Below are positions 42,272 through 50,366 of a stretch of 64,000 nucleotides of DNA, in pieces (position 1 is the stretch's first letter; each line of letters opens with the position of its first letter). Location: assembly GCF_042649825.1 (NCBI RefSeq), contig NZ_JBHSAB010000026.1, positions 1 to 64,000 of the forward strand, given 5' to 3'. Position numbers and translations under genes: made by a program. This DNA comes from Legionella_C dresdenensis (GTDB lineage Bacteria; Pseudomonadota; Gammaproteobacteria; Legionellales; Legionellaceae). The notes beneath the pieces were generated by a model that was given only the letters and a program-made list of their open reading frames with translations, had not been told where the DNA came from and ran no database searches.

Positions 42272-43570
42272 CTAAAATAAAGACAGTTCCTTGATAGCAG
42301 GCTCAACTAACACCGGCGGTTTTTTAGGTGGTGATTGCATAATGTCTACCCATTGCTTAAGCGTATCCATCATTTCTTTAGAAATAGTCAGCTTTTGTTT
42401 TTCGACTTCAATTGAATAAGTTTGGGATTCTTCATCATAAACCATATCAGGGGCAGGGTTTTTTTCCTGCTGATTTACCATGTAATCCAGTTCCTCCTTA
42501 CTTACGAGCTCTCCGCCTTCGACACGCATACCGTCTGTTAGCGTATAACCATTAACTACACAATCCTGGTCTTTAGCAGACAAAGAAGTGCAAATGAGTG
42601 AGCAGGTTTTGCATAACAAGGCAATACTCATATCCAGTGAAAACCCGATAGTGTAACCCACGCCTTTACCGACCAGTTTCAGACTTTTACCCATAACATA
42701 TGCAAGCGTAATGCTGGTAAAGGAAGTTACTATGCAGTCGGCATAGGTAGGCGCAAGCAACATTACGCCCACGGTTGCGCCTGGCCCCATTATCAGTACG
42801 GCGCAACTTGTCAACGCCGCTATAATCTTTATTTTGGCCGGCATAAGGGCCGATGATTTACTGACCAGGCCGCCAACCAGGGAGCCTGTAGTGTAACCGC
42901 TGATTTCACCAATGCTGCCTAATAGTGATGCGCACAGGCCGGCAATTGGATAAGAGCATTTATAACATTCATCCAGTTTTTCCAGCTCTTCCTTAACATA
43001 TTCTGCAAATGCATCCTTATGAGTCCTCAATCCTTCCGGTAGAGGCGGTTGTACCTGACTGGAAACCTCTTTAAGAAAGTTTTGCGCTTCCAAAAGGCAA
43101 CATGCTTTTGTTCGCATATCAATCAGGTTACCGCTACTTATTTTTCGAATATCATGCAATACCTGCACTAATTTCGCATTTTTCTCAGAGCGCGTGATAT
43201 AAGTCGAGAGGATTTGTTGATTTATCATAAGAGTACATGCAAACAATATCCGTGACACATACATATAATCATTCTTTTCCTGATCACTAAGACTGCCAGG
43301 ATTTGCCCTTAATTTGGAATCCAGTGCGCTGATTTGATATTTGGACTCCATATAGCTAAATAGACCTTCACATAATGCAATTTGTGTATTTCGTGCGGAG
43401 ACATCCGTAGCGTAAAAAAATTTTTTGAGTTTACCGGGATCGGTTTTTTCAGCCAGTTTGATATTATTTTTCTTTTTCTGATAAAGCTCGCGGATATTTT
43501 TTATATCGCTAATAAAGGTGTCAGGTAAAACATAAACGGGTTCCATTTCCTTTTGATTTTCCTTTCCCAT
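42272..43570 (-). CDS. Hypothetical protein with a central membrane region (effector-like)
   Basis: About 432 residues from the ATG at 43570, which has GAGG seven bases upstream; an in-frame ATG at 43603 is the alternative. N-terminal ~200 residues polar and helical (NIRELYQKKKNNIKLAEK, SLSDQEKNDYMYVSRILFAC). Residues ~225-345 contain several hydrophobic, glycine-rich stretches (YPIAGLCASLLGSIGEISGY, TSCAVLIMGPGATVGVMLLA, GKSLKLVGKGVGYTIGFSLD). The C-terminal ~90 residues are acidic with a proline-rich end (MQSPPKKPPVLVEP). No signal peptide. This build is common among Legionellales type IV effectors but I recognise no family, and that is only a resemblance of architecture. Confidence 0.65.
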   Translation of the reverse strand: MGKENQKEMEPVYVLPDTFISDIKNIRELYQKKKNNIKLAEKTDPGKLKKFFYATDVSARNTQIALCEGLFSYMESKYQISALDSKLRANPGSLSDQEKNDYMYVSRILFACTLMINQQILSTYITRSEKNAKLVQVLHDIRKISSGNLIDMRTKACCLLEAQNFLKEVSSQVQPPLPEGLRTHKDAFAEYVKEELEKLDECYKCSYPIAGLCASLLGSIGEISGYTTGSLVGGLVSKSSALMPAKIKIIAALTSCAVLIMGPGATVGVMLLAPTYADCIVTSFTSITLAYVMGKSLKLVGKGVGYTIGFSLDMSIALLCKTCSLICTSLSAKDQDCVVNGYTLTDGMRVEGGELVSKEELDYMVNQQEKNPAPDMVYDEESQTYSIEVEKQKLTISKEMMDTLKQWVDIMQSPPKKPPVLVEPAIKELSLF

Positions 43571-43821
43571 AGCATCCTCGCATCCGTATTTTTTTCCCTG
43601 CACAGGCAGGATATTTTTTTTGAAAAAAACCTGCTTAAAATATTAATATTACGACTAGATTGCATAAATGCAAATAAAATTGTTTTATTTTTTTTAGCAT
43701 TGCCGGGTCAAAATGAGAACTATGCAAAAATTGTCCTGTGTAAAGCGAATTACCCACTTTTAAGCAATAACTAACAAATGCTATAGTGTGCCAATCTGCT
43801 AGCGATAAAAGACAGTGATTT
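43571..43821. other. AT-rich intergenic region
   Basis: About 250 bases between divergent genes, very AT-rich with T-runs. TATAGT at about 43783 could be a -10 for the prenyltransferase gene. Otherwise nothing recognisable; a short minus-strand open frame here has no ribosome site or coding character. Confidence 0.5.
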
Positions 43822-44673
43822 ATGAATACAATCAAACAGTTTTTTGGATTATTACGGCTTAGCCACTGGAGTAAGGGATTTTTTGTTTTCTGGGGGGTAA
43901 TTTACTCGGGTTCCCTGGATTATCTGCCAACCGCAATACTGGCGGCTTTGGCGTTCTGCCTTATTGCCAGTGCTGGTTATATTTATAACGACTTTCAGGA
44001 CAGAGAAGCGGACAGGCTGCATCCGCATAAACATAGAAGGCCGTTAGCCAGCGGCGATGCAACCTTATCTTTTGCCTTCGGCACTTTTATCTTTCTTTTA
44101 GTCAGCGGCCTGGCACTGGGCTGGTCTGTCTCCAGTAAATTAGCGGCATTATTAGGGGTATATCTGTTAATCAATCTGGCTTACAGCCACATTTTGAAAA
44201 ATCTGCCGGTTTTTAACATGCTTTGTGTGGCCAGCGGTTACATGCTGCGGGTACTTGCAGGGACTATTGGAATAGGTTTGCCGCTCGCCCCCTGGCTGGC
44301 TGCAATAGCAATCTTGTTAAGCGGTTTAATCGCAATATGCAAACGAAGATTGGAAAAACAATTAAAAGTAAAACATGCTTCTGAGGAAGGATTATTTTCA
44401 GGTCGTGCTCCCTACCAGCTCGATTTTTTGATTGCGCTGCTGGTGGTCAGTTGTTTTACCGTATATTTATCTTATATTTTTGTAGTTCGTGATCAATCGT
44501 TTTACTTTTTGCTTACATTACCGTTTTTTGCGATTGGTTTGTGGCGATTTTCATCGCTTGCGACTAAAGAAAATAGCACGGATGATCCCGTTGCAATTTT
44601 TTTCAGCGATAGTTTATCACGATTTAATCTGCTGTGCTTTTTGGTATTAACATTTATTGCTATACGTCATTAA
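43822..44673 (+). CDS. UbiA-family prenyltransferase (decaprenyl-phosphate phosphoribosyltransferase-like)
   Basis: 283 residues, eight or nine membrane helices. The prenyl-diphosphate site is GYIYNDFQDREADRLHPHKH with the NDxxDxxxD motif, then RRPLASGDATLS; the second Asp-rich loop is replaced by AICKRRLEKQLK followed by a polar stretch, as in the phosphoribosyl-transferring subgroup rather than UbiA proper. Enzymes of this group attach phosphoribose to polyprenyl phosphate for cell-envelope sugars. The next gene is a sugar-nucleotide epimerase/dehydratase, which supports an envelope polysaccharide role. Exact substrate uncertain. Confidence 0.85.
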   Translation: MNTIKQFFGLLRLSHWSKGFFVFWGVIYSGSLDYLPTAILAALAFCLIASAGYIYNDFQDREADRLHPHKHRRPLASGDATLSFAFGTFIFLLVSGLALGWSVSSKLAALLGVYLLINLAYSHILKNLPVFNMLCVASGYMLRVLAGTIGIGLPLAPWLAAIAILLSGLIAICKRRLEKQLKVKHASEEGLFSGRAPYQLDFLIALLVVSCFTVYLSYIFVVRDQSFYFLLTLPFFAIGLWRFSSLATKENSTDDPVAIFFSDSLSRFNLLCFLVLTFIAIRH

Positions 44674-44782
44674 ATAGAAAAAAAGCATGTGGCGTTTTTA
44701 TTATTATCCGAATTTATAGTAACATGTGAGAGTCGCTGTTATATTGCTCCGGGTCATGTACTAACCAACGAAAGGATTTTTT

Positions 44783-46654
44783 TTGATAATGCTAAATCTT
44801 GGAAGTTTTGTTTCAAAACTGTATAAGAAATTACCTGTTATTGCTTTTGATATTTTTTCAATTCCGGTAGCATGGTATCTATCCTATTGGCTTCGTTATA
44901 ATTTGACGCCTTTTCCAGGTAATTTATTGTCTATCGCTTCACTGAAAGCATTGGTTATACTGACTGTGGTTCAGACGGGGTGCTATTATTATTTTAAAGT
45001 TTATCGTGGATTGTGGCAATTTTCGTCAATTAACGATTTGCTGCGTCTGATTAAAGCAGTAGTTATTGCGACTATTCTGACTATTCCAGCGTTATATCTG
45101 TTCTCATTGTTACAAGTAATTCCACGCTCAATATTTCCGCTGTATGCTATTATCCTGATGGCAATTTTATGTAGCGGGCGTCTGGTTAAAAGAACCTATG
45201 TGGATAAAATTAATAATGTAGCGGATCATGATAATGTAAAAAAAGTGCTGATTATTGGTGCAGGCCAGGCAGGAGAAAGTCTGGTTCGTGATCTGAAGCG
45301 TAACCCCAATTACGAGCCTGTCGGTTTGATTGATGATAGCCAGATCAAATTCGGCACAGAAATTCACGGTGTCCAGGTACTTGGTTCAACAAGGGATCTG
45401 CAGGCGATAGTAACCAACTACGCTGTAGACCTGATTTTTATCGCCATTCCGTCTGCGCGTTCTGCCGCCATGAGACGGATAGTTAACCTATGTGAAAAAT
45501 GCTCAATACCATTCCAGACTTTACCCAGTCTGCAGGCATTAGCTTCAGGGCGAGTGCAGATTAATGCTCTGCGTAAAGTGAATATTGAAGATTTGCTGGG
45601 ACGTGATCAGGTATCGCTGGACTGGGACAAGATAGCTGCCAATATCCATAATAAAAATATTGTTGTTACCGGCGGCGGCGGTTCTATCGGTTCGGAGTTG
45701 TGCCGGCAAATTGTGAAATTGAAGCCGCATAGCCTGATGATCATTGAGAATAGCGAATTTAATTTGTATAAAATTGAGCAGGAGTTGAAAAATACCTTTC
45801 CTGCTACGCAGCTTTATGCGACCTTGGCGTCTGTAACGGATCGCACGGCAATTAATTATAATTTCCGAAAGTTTAATCCTGATTTGGTTTTTCATGCCGC
45901 AGCCTATAAACACGTACCCATGCTGGAAGAGCAGATTCGGATAGCAGTACAAAATAACATTCTGGGAACCCAGATTTTGGCTGAAGCCAGTGTTGCAGTC
46001 GGCGCTGAAAAATTTATCCTGATTTCCACTGATAAAGCCGTTAATCCAACAAACGTTATGGGTACTACAAAACGGGTTGCTGAAATCTATTGCCAGAATT
46101 TGAATGAGCGTGTTACGACCCAGTTTATAACGGTGCGTTTTGGCAACGTACTGGGTTCTGCGGGCAGTGTAGTGCCATTATTCCAAAGTCAATTACAAGA
46201 GGGCGGACCCATCACAGTAACTCATCCTGATATTCAACGTTATTTCATGACTATTCCTGAAGCGTCTCAGCTTATCCTACAGGCTATGGTTAATGGCAGC
46301 GGCGGTGAGATTTTTGTGCTGGATATGGGTGAGCCTATTAAAATTGCTTATCTGGCAGAGCAAATGATTCGTCTGGCAGGTAAGGAGCCTGGAAAGGATA
46401 TCGAGATTAAATATACTGGCCTGAGACCAGGAGAAAAGCTTTATGAAGAATTATTCCATGAGTCTGAGCAGTTAGAGCAAACACAGCACGAAAAACTGTT
46501 TAAAGCCAAGTTCCGCAAAATTGACTGGCAAGAACTGTTACAGGCCCTGCGTATGCTGGTTGCAGCTTGCGAGCGGCATAATAACGATGAGCTTTATGTG
46601 TTAGTAAAAAGTTTAGTACCAGAATTTAAATCACAATTTGATGTTGTAATGTAG
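44783..46654 (+). CDS. Membrane-anchored nucleoside-diphosphate-sugar epimerase/dehydratase (CapD/WbpM type)
   Basis: 623 residues. Four N-terminal membrane helices (about 15-130), an inserted Rossmann domain with LIIGAGQAGESLVRDL, and the catalytic SDR domain starting NIVVTGGGGSIGSELCRQIV. Active-site pattern STDKAVNPTNVMGTTKRVAE gives the T-D-K and M-G-x-x-K arrangement of 4,6-dehydratases such as PglF/WbpM; late GLRPGEKLYEELFHESE is family-typical. Likely makes a UDP-4-keto-6-deoxy sugar for O-antigen or glycan. Start is TTG 44783 (AGGA six bases upstream) or ATG 44789 (spacing 12); I list the former. Confidence 0.93.
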   Translation: MIMLNLGSFVSKLYKKLPVIAFDIFSIPVAWYLSYWLRYNLTPFPGNLLSIASLKALVILTVVQTGCYYYFKVYRGLWQFSSINDLLRLIKAVVIATILTIPALYLFSLLQVIPRSIFPLYAIILMAILCSGRLVKRTYVDKINNVADHDNVKKVLIIGAGQAGESLVRDLKRNPNYEPVGLIDDSQIKFGTEIHGVQVLGSTRDLQAIVTNYAVDLIFIAIPSARSAAMRRIVNLCEKCSIPFQTLPSLQALASGRVQINALRKVNIEDLLGRDQVSLDWDKIAANIHNKNIVVTGGGGSIGSELCRQIVKLKPHSLMIIENSEFNLYKIEQELKNTFPATQLYATLASVTDRTAINYNFRKFNPDLVFHAAAYKHVPMLEEQIRIAVQNNILGTQILAEASVAVGAEKFILISTDKAVNPTNVMGTTKRVAEIYCQNLNERVTTQFITVRFGNVLGSAGSVVPLFQSQLQEGGPITVTHPDIQRYFMTIPEASQLILQAMVNGSGGEIFVLDMGEPIKIAYLAEQMIRLAGKEPGKDIEIKYTGLRPGEKLYEELFHESEQLEQTQHEKLFKAKFRKIDWQELLQALRMLVAACERHNNDELYVLVKSLVPEFKSQFDVVM

Positions 46655-46665
46655 GTTGAAATTGA

Positions 46666-46692
46666 GTGTTGGGCTTTACAGCCCAACCTACG
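46666..46692. repeat. TTGGGCT-type palindromic repeat
   Basis: GTGTTGGGCTTTACAGCCCA then ACCTACG, 11 bases after the dehydratase stop. It opens a mosaic of repeats to 46838 that also includes a TTGAGTCGTTTGACCCAACA partial (about 46731-46750) and a truncated GTGTTGGGCTTTATA (46786-46800). Confidence 0.85.
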
Positions 46693-46800
46693 CTTTTAAA
46701 CTGTCCCTGTATCGGGAGAGGGGAAAAGGTTGAGTCGTTTGACCCAACAGGGAACTCGTGATTACGCATATGGTGTTGAAAGTGAGTGTTGGGCTTTATA

Positions 46801-46838
46801 CTCCCTCTCCCGTATCGGGAGAGGGTTGGGGAGAGGGG
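46801..46838. repeat. CCCTCTCCCGTATCGGGAGAGGG palindromic repeat
   Basis: Same palindrome and GTTGGGGAGAGGG tail as the edges of the 41931-42243 array and of the 129-bp inverted repeat at 30134-30644. It ends seven bases before the permease stop, so it is between the convergent dehydratase and permease genes. Confidence 0.88.
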
Positions 46839-46845
46839 AAGACTC

Positions 46846-48318
46846 CTACTTCTCAGCCTTCTTCGGAAACAAGCTATCAAACATCAGATTATTATGCCGT
46901 TCCATTGCAGCAGAGCGCTTTTTATGGAATCCGCCAAGCTTATACACCATAATCGGTCCAACAAAGCAGACAAAACCCATGGCGAATGCGATTTTATAGG
47001 TAGGATCATTATTCAGCACCAGAAACACCAGGCAGGCTATCATTAAAATGATGGCAATAATGCCTGTATATGGAGAACCCGGGGTTTTATAACGTAAATC
47101 ATCCGTTGTATAACCAGCTTTATACAAACGCTTACGGAAGTTAATCTGTGCCCAACACAGTGAAATCCAGGCAATAGCGCCAGTAAATCCGGATACGAGC
47201 AACAACGCTATATATAACATGGACTGGCCAAAGAAATAGCTGGTTACCAATAATACCCAGATAGTGATTAACGTGACGATCCCAGCGTTTTGCGGTACTG
47301 CGTTACGGTTAAGGATACTTAGCTTGTGGGGCGCCATTCCATTGCGTGCCAATGCGTTTAATGAGCGTACTATACCATATACGCCTGAATTGGAGCAGGA
47401 GAGGGTTGCTGTCAGGGTGACAAAGCTGGTAACGGCTCCAGCCCAACGCAGGCCATAAAAGTTTAACGCATCGGCGAATACCGAGTTTGCCAGTCCGGCT
47501 TTTTGCCATGGGAAAATTAAAACCAGACAAAATACGGGTATAATATAGATGAATAATATCCGGAAAGTGACATTACGGACAGCGCGCGGAATCATCCGGG
47601 CAGGGTCAACTGATTCCCCTGCTGCAAGGCCGATAATCTCAGAGCCCTGATAGTTTACCAGCAACAGTACCATGGCTGTTAATAACGCCATTCCTCCATT
47701 TGGAAACAGGCCTCCCTGATCAAAAATAAATCTGCCGCCGATAATGCCGGCTGGTTGCGGGCCATGGACAATTCCGAAAAAAATCAGGGTTGATAGAAAA
47801 ACAAAGCCCATTAAAGCAACGATTTTGATTAAGGCAAGCCAGAACTCAATTTCACCAAAGGTACCGACTTTGGCGATATTAATATAGGTAATCAGCATGC
47901 CGAAACAGACAGCCCAAACATAACCGTTCACACCGGTAAAATGTTGCATGATAATACCGCCGGCTATACATTCCGCCGGGATATAGGCCACCCAGCTTAT
48001 CCAGTATGACCAGCCGACGCCACAGGCTACCGAGGACGAAATAAAGTCCGCGGTATAGGTGATAAACGATCCGGAAATGGGAATAGCCACGGCAAGCTCT
48101 CCCATGCAGAGCATGGTTAGATAAATAATCAGGCCGCCAAGCATGTAAGCGATAAAGACAGAAGGTCCTACCTGATTTACTACGGCGCCTGTACCCAGGA
48201 AATAGCCGGAGCCTATAATACCGCCCAGAGCAATAAGCTGAACATGGCGATCTTTTAATCCTCGTTTGTAACCGCCATCACTAGCGGGCGAGTTCGATTT
48301 ATTGTCGTGGGTAGTCAC
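46846..48318 (-). CDS. Amino-acid permease, APC superfamily (AAT type)
   Basis: 490 residues from a GTG at 48318 (VTTHDNKSNSPASDGGYKRG); the open frame extends upstream to 48402 but that leader is unconserved and runs through the operator-like palindrome. There is no nearby ATG. Twelve membrane helices. Family signatures: LKDRHVQLIALGGIIGSGYF, GTGAVVNQVGPSVFIAYMLG, MGELAVAIPISGSFITY, YQGSEIIGLAAGESVDPARM and RSLNALARNGMAPHKLS. Takes up amino acids with protons; specificity cannot be read. Amino-acid uptake is central to nutrition in Legionellales. Confidence 0.9.
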   Translation of the reverse strand: MTTHDNKSNSPASDGGYKRGLKDRHVQLIALGGIIGSGYFLGTGAVVNQVGPSVFIAYMLGGLIIYLTMLCMGELAVAIPISGSFITYTADFISSSVACGVGWSYWISWVAYIPAECIAGGIIMQHFTGVNGYVWAVCFGMLITYINIAKVGTFGEIEFWLALIKIVALMGFVFLSTLIFFGIVHGPQPAGIIGGRFIFDQGGLFPNGGMALLTAMVLLLVNYQGSEIIGLAAGESVDPARMIPRAVRNVTFRILFIYIIPVFCLVLIFPWQKAGLANSVFADALNFYGLRWAGAVTSFVTLTATLSCSNSGVYGIVRSLNALARNGMAPHKLSILNRNAVPQNAGIVTLITIWVLLVTSYFFGQSMLYIALLLVSGFTGAIAWISLCWAQINFRKRLYKAGYTTDDLRYKTPGSPYTGIIAIILMIACLVFLVLNNDPTYKIAFAMGFVCFVGPIMVYKLGGFHKKRSAAMERHNNLMFDSLFPKKAEK

Positions 48319-48354
48319 TGACTGTCTATTCTCACAAAAAAAAATTAATCTAAC

Positions 48355-48383
48355 ACAAATTGTACACTGGGTGTATAATTTGT
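48355..48383. promoter_or_regulatory. 29-bp operator-like palindrome upstream of the permease
   Basis: ACAAATTGTACAC-TGG-GTGTATAATTTGT: 12 of 13 positions of the two arms match. It sits ~37 bases before the preferred permease start, within the likely promoter. The long symmetrical arms suggest a dimeric repressor site. Regulator unknown. Confidence 0.6.
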
Positions 48384-48584
48384 CTATTTTTTTATGCACC
48401 AAATCTGCAGAAAGAGATTTTTATAAGAAAAAAGGCAATAAGGCAAGATAAATTTTAACAGTTTTCATTATACATTGCTTTATAGGCCGGAACAATCAAA
48501 AAACACGAGCAGTATTTGAAAAAATAATTTTCCTTATGTACACTTTAAGATCTTATTGATTAATGTTATAAATTCGGAGAAATC

Positions 48585-50081
48585 ATGCAAGGTATTTCCT
48601 TGAGTGTGAAGTCGAGCAATGCTGATAATGTAAAAAATTCGTTAGCCCATATGAGGAAAGAGTATGATTTATATCAGTTTAACGTATATCACCTGTTAGC
48701 TCTGAAAAAAAATGAAAAAGTGAAAAGTCTTCTATCTGCCATCCGGCCAGGCATTGCTTTAGAGTTGTTCTGTACCAGGGATGATGAGCATGCTGCCAAA
48801 CCCGGATTGGATGATTTAAAAAAACTAATAAATGATGTACCAAATACCATTTCAGTTTTGGTTTTAAACTGGGGCTTTTTACAGCATCTGGCTCCTGCAG
48901 AGCTTGAGGATTTTTTAAAATCGATTCCAGAGAATATAACGACTCTTTATTTGCGGCCAATGGATAATATAGGCTGGGATTTTACAGTAGATCAAATGAA
49001 AGCATTGGAGAGTTTGCCTAAGCATATCAAAGATTTTATCTTACAATTTGCACCTAAAGATTCAACTTATCATCATGATTTTAAAACAACTGTTTTTAAC
49101 AATTTTCCAAAAAACGTGACCGGGCTTGATTTTTTTCATACACCCAGCCGCAATCTTAATCCTGACGCTTTCAATCGAGATGTGTTGCCAAATGTCAAAA
49201 AACTTGATTTTAATGAGAGTCTTTGTGATGTGGCGTTTGTTACTGCTCTGATAATGGAATTTGGCAAACAATTGCGTACTTTGGATATAAGTAATGACAG
49301 TTATATCTGGCAGGATAGCGTTTTGGATGGTTTGGAAGCAAGTCAACTGAAAGAGCTATTACTGAAAAATGTAACTGTGGAAGACGATTTAGAATTAATA
49401 TTTAGCGCATTGCCCATGACTTTGGAAAAGCTTAATCTGGCAAGCAATGGGCTGGATCAGCATATGGAGCTATTAAAAGAATGCGCTAAATTTCTTCCGC
49501 CAAACCTCGTTGAAATTGATATAAGCGAAAATAATATTGGTGCAAATGAAGCCCATGGCCTTTTTCCTGCTTCAGTAAAAAATATTATTGTAGGGCCTGC
49601 TCCACAAATTAACGCTGAACCAGAGCCGCCGGCATTGGTTGCAGTATCTGCCGATAGTGCAGATACGCAAGCAAAGGTGTCATTGGAATTAATTAATATA
49701 AAAAAGCAGATCAAAAAGGCAGTGGAACTCTATAAGGCCTATTATGACAATAATCGTTTGCATGCATTTTTTAGCGGGCACTTTACTGAAGGGCAGAATA
49801 GAGCTGAAAGTTGGAGGCAAAAAATAGAGTCGCTAGACAGTTTGCCGGCACTTAAAGGGCATATTATCCAATATTTGGAAGATTCAGACATGAAAAATGG
49901 CAGAACAGACGTTTATTCATTTCGCACCATATTGCTTGCCTGCGTCAAGGATGGGCTTAACGAGCTTAATCAAGATAGATTGACACGCGTGTCAGAGGGT
50001 TTTAATGGGAATTTGTCTGCATTAAAAACTGGCTGGACAGACGCAGTTGTTCCGAAAGCGGAATTGCCTGGATATAAATAA
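48585..50081 (+). CDS. Leucine-rich-repeat protein, effector-like
   Basis: 498 residues, no signal peptide. Degenerate leucine-rich repeats across about 85-335: NTISVLVLNWGFLQHLAPAE, NITTLYLRP, NVTGLDFFHTPSRNLNPDAF, NVKKLDFNESL, QLRTLDISNDS, QLKELLLKNVTVE, TLEKLNLASNGLDQHMELLK and NLVEIDISENNIGANE. A linker rich in Ala/Pro follows (about 340-360), then a helical C-terminal domain (about 370-490) with YKAYYDNNRLHAFFSGHFTE and YSFRTILLACVKDGLNEL. A similar FFSGH-containing C-terminal module occurs, to my recollection, in several Legionella effectors. GGAG six bases before the ATG supports the start. Legionella LRR proteins are commonly Dot/Icm substrates; translocation here is inference. Confidence 0.75.
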   Translation: MQGISLSVKSSNADNVKNSLAHMRKEYDLYQFNVYHLLALKKNEKVKSLLSAIRPGIALELFCTRDDEHAAKPGLDDLKKLINDVPNTISVLVLNWGFLQHLAPAELEDFLKSIPENITTLYLRPMDNIGWDFTVDQMKALESLPKHIKDFILQFAPKDSTYHHDFKTTVFNNFPKNVTGLDFFHTPSRNLNPDAFNRDVLPNVKKLDFNESLCDVAFVTALIMEFGKQLRTLDISNDSYIWQDSVLDGLEASQLKELLLKNVTVEDDLELIFSALPMTLEKLNLASNGLDQHMELLKECAKFLPPNLVEIDISENNIGANEAHGLFPASVKNIIVGPAPQINAEPEPPALVAVSADSADTQAKVSLELINIKKQIKKAVELYKAYYDNNRLHAFFSGHFTEGQNRAESWRQKIESLDSLPALKGHIIQYLEDSDMKNGRTDVYSFRTILLACVKDGLNELNQDRLTRVSEGFNGNLSALKTGWTDAVVPKAELPGYK

Positions 50082-50090
50082 CCTGGTTGG

Positions 50091-50364
50091 AGTGTTGGGC
50101 TTTACAGCCCATAGCCGTCAAGCTAAGCCAGGTACACAGGAAATTAGAATAGTAAATGTACAAAATTCCTTAACTGACTGCTATGTGTTTTACAGTCCCT
50201 ATTCGTTCGGCCTGAGGAAAATGCGGAGCATTTGTCTCGAAGGCGTGGCACTGTACCACAGGCTTCGAGACAGTGCTAAAGCGCTTCCTCAGCCCGAACG
50301 ATATTGTAAAATATAGAAATTTAATTCCTTAGCTTGACGGCTATGGGCTTTACAGCCCAACACT
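50091..50364. mobile_element. Palindromic MITE-like element split inside a TTGGGCT repeat
   Basis: Outer arms: GTGTTGGGCTTTACAGCCCA then TAGCCGTCAAGCTAAG at the left, and the reverse complement (TTAGCTTGACGGCTA then TGGGCTTTACAGCCCAACAC) ending at 50364. Inside, 50205-50299 folds into a long hairpin: TTCGGCCTGAGGAA with TTCCTCAGCCCGAA, TGTCTCGAAG with CTTCGAGACA, and GTGG with CCAC. The inner 50237-50283 is the inverted counterpart of 30082-30127. No open frame of coding character. Origin as a small non-autonomous element is an inference. Confidence 0.7.
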
Positions 50365-50366
50365 CA

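Noticed and set aside
41907..42275. Overlapping open frames with repeated 'PFPDTGEGVYG' type peptides
   Set aside because: They are produced by the tandem palindromic array; translations in several frames repeat, and there is no ribosome site.
43635..43835. 66-codon minus-strand open frame between divergent genes
   Set aside because: Low-complexity AT-rich stretch, no Shine-Dalgarno and it overlaps the start of the prenyltransferase gene.
48540..48580. PmrA-like direct repeat (TTAAG..TTAAT) upstream of the LRR gene
   Set aside because: Half-sites do not match the CTTAA-N-spacing of the known Legionella/Coxiella box closely enough; AT-rich context makes it likely by chance.
50047..50316. 89-codon plus-strand open frame after the LRR gene
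   Set aside because: It begins inside the LRR gene and reads through the palindromic element; the peptide also appears at the related hairpin at 30082.
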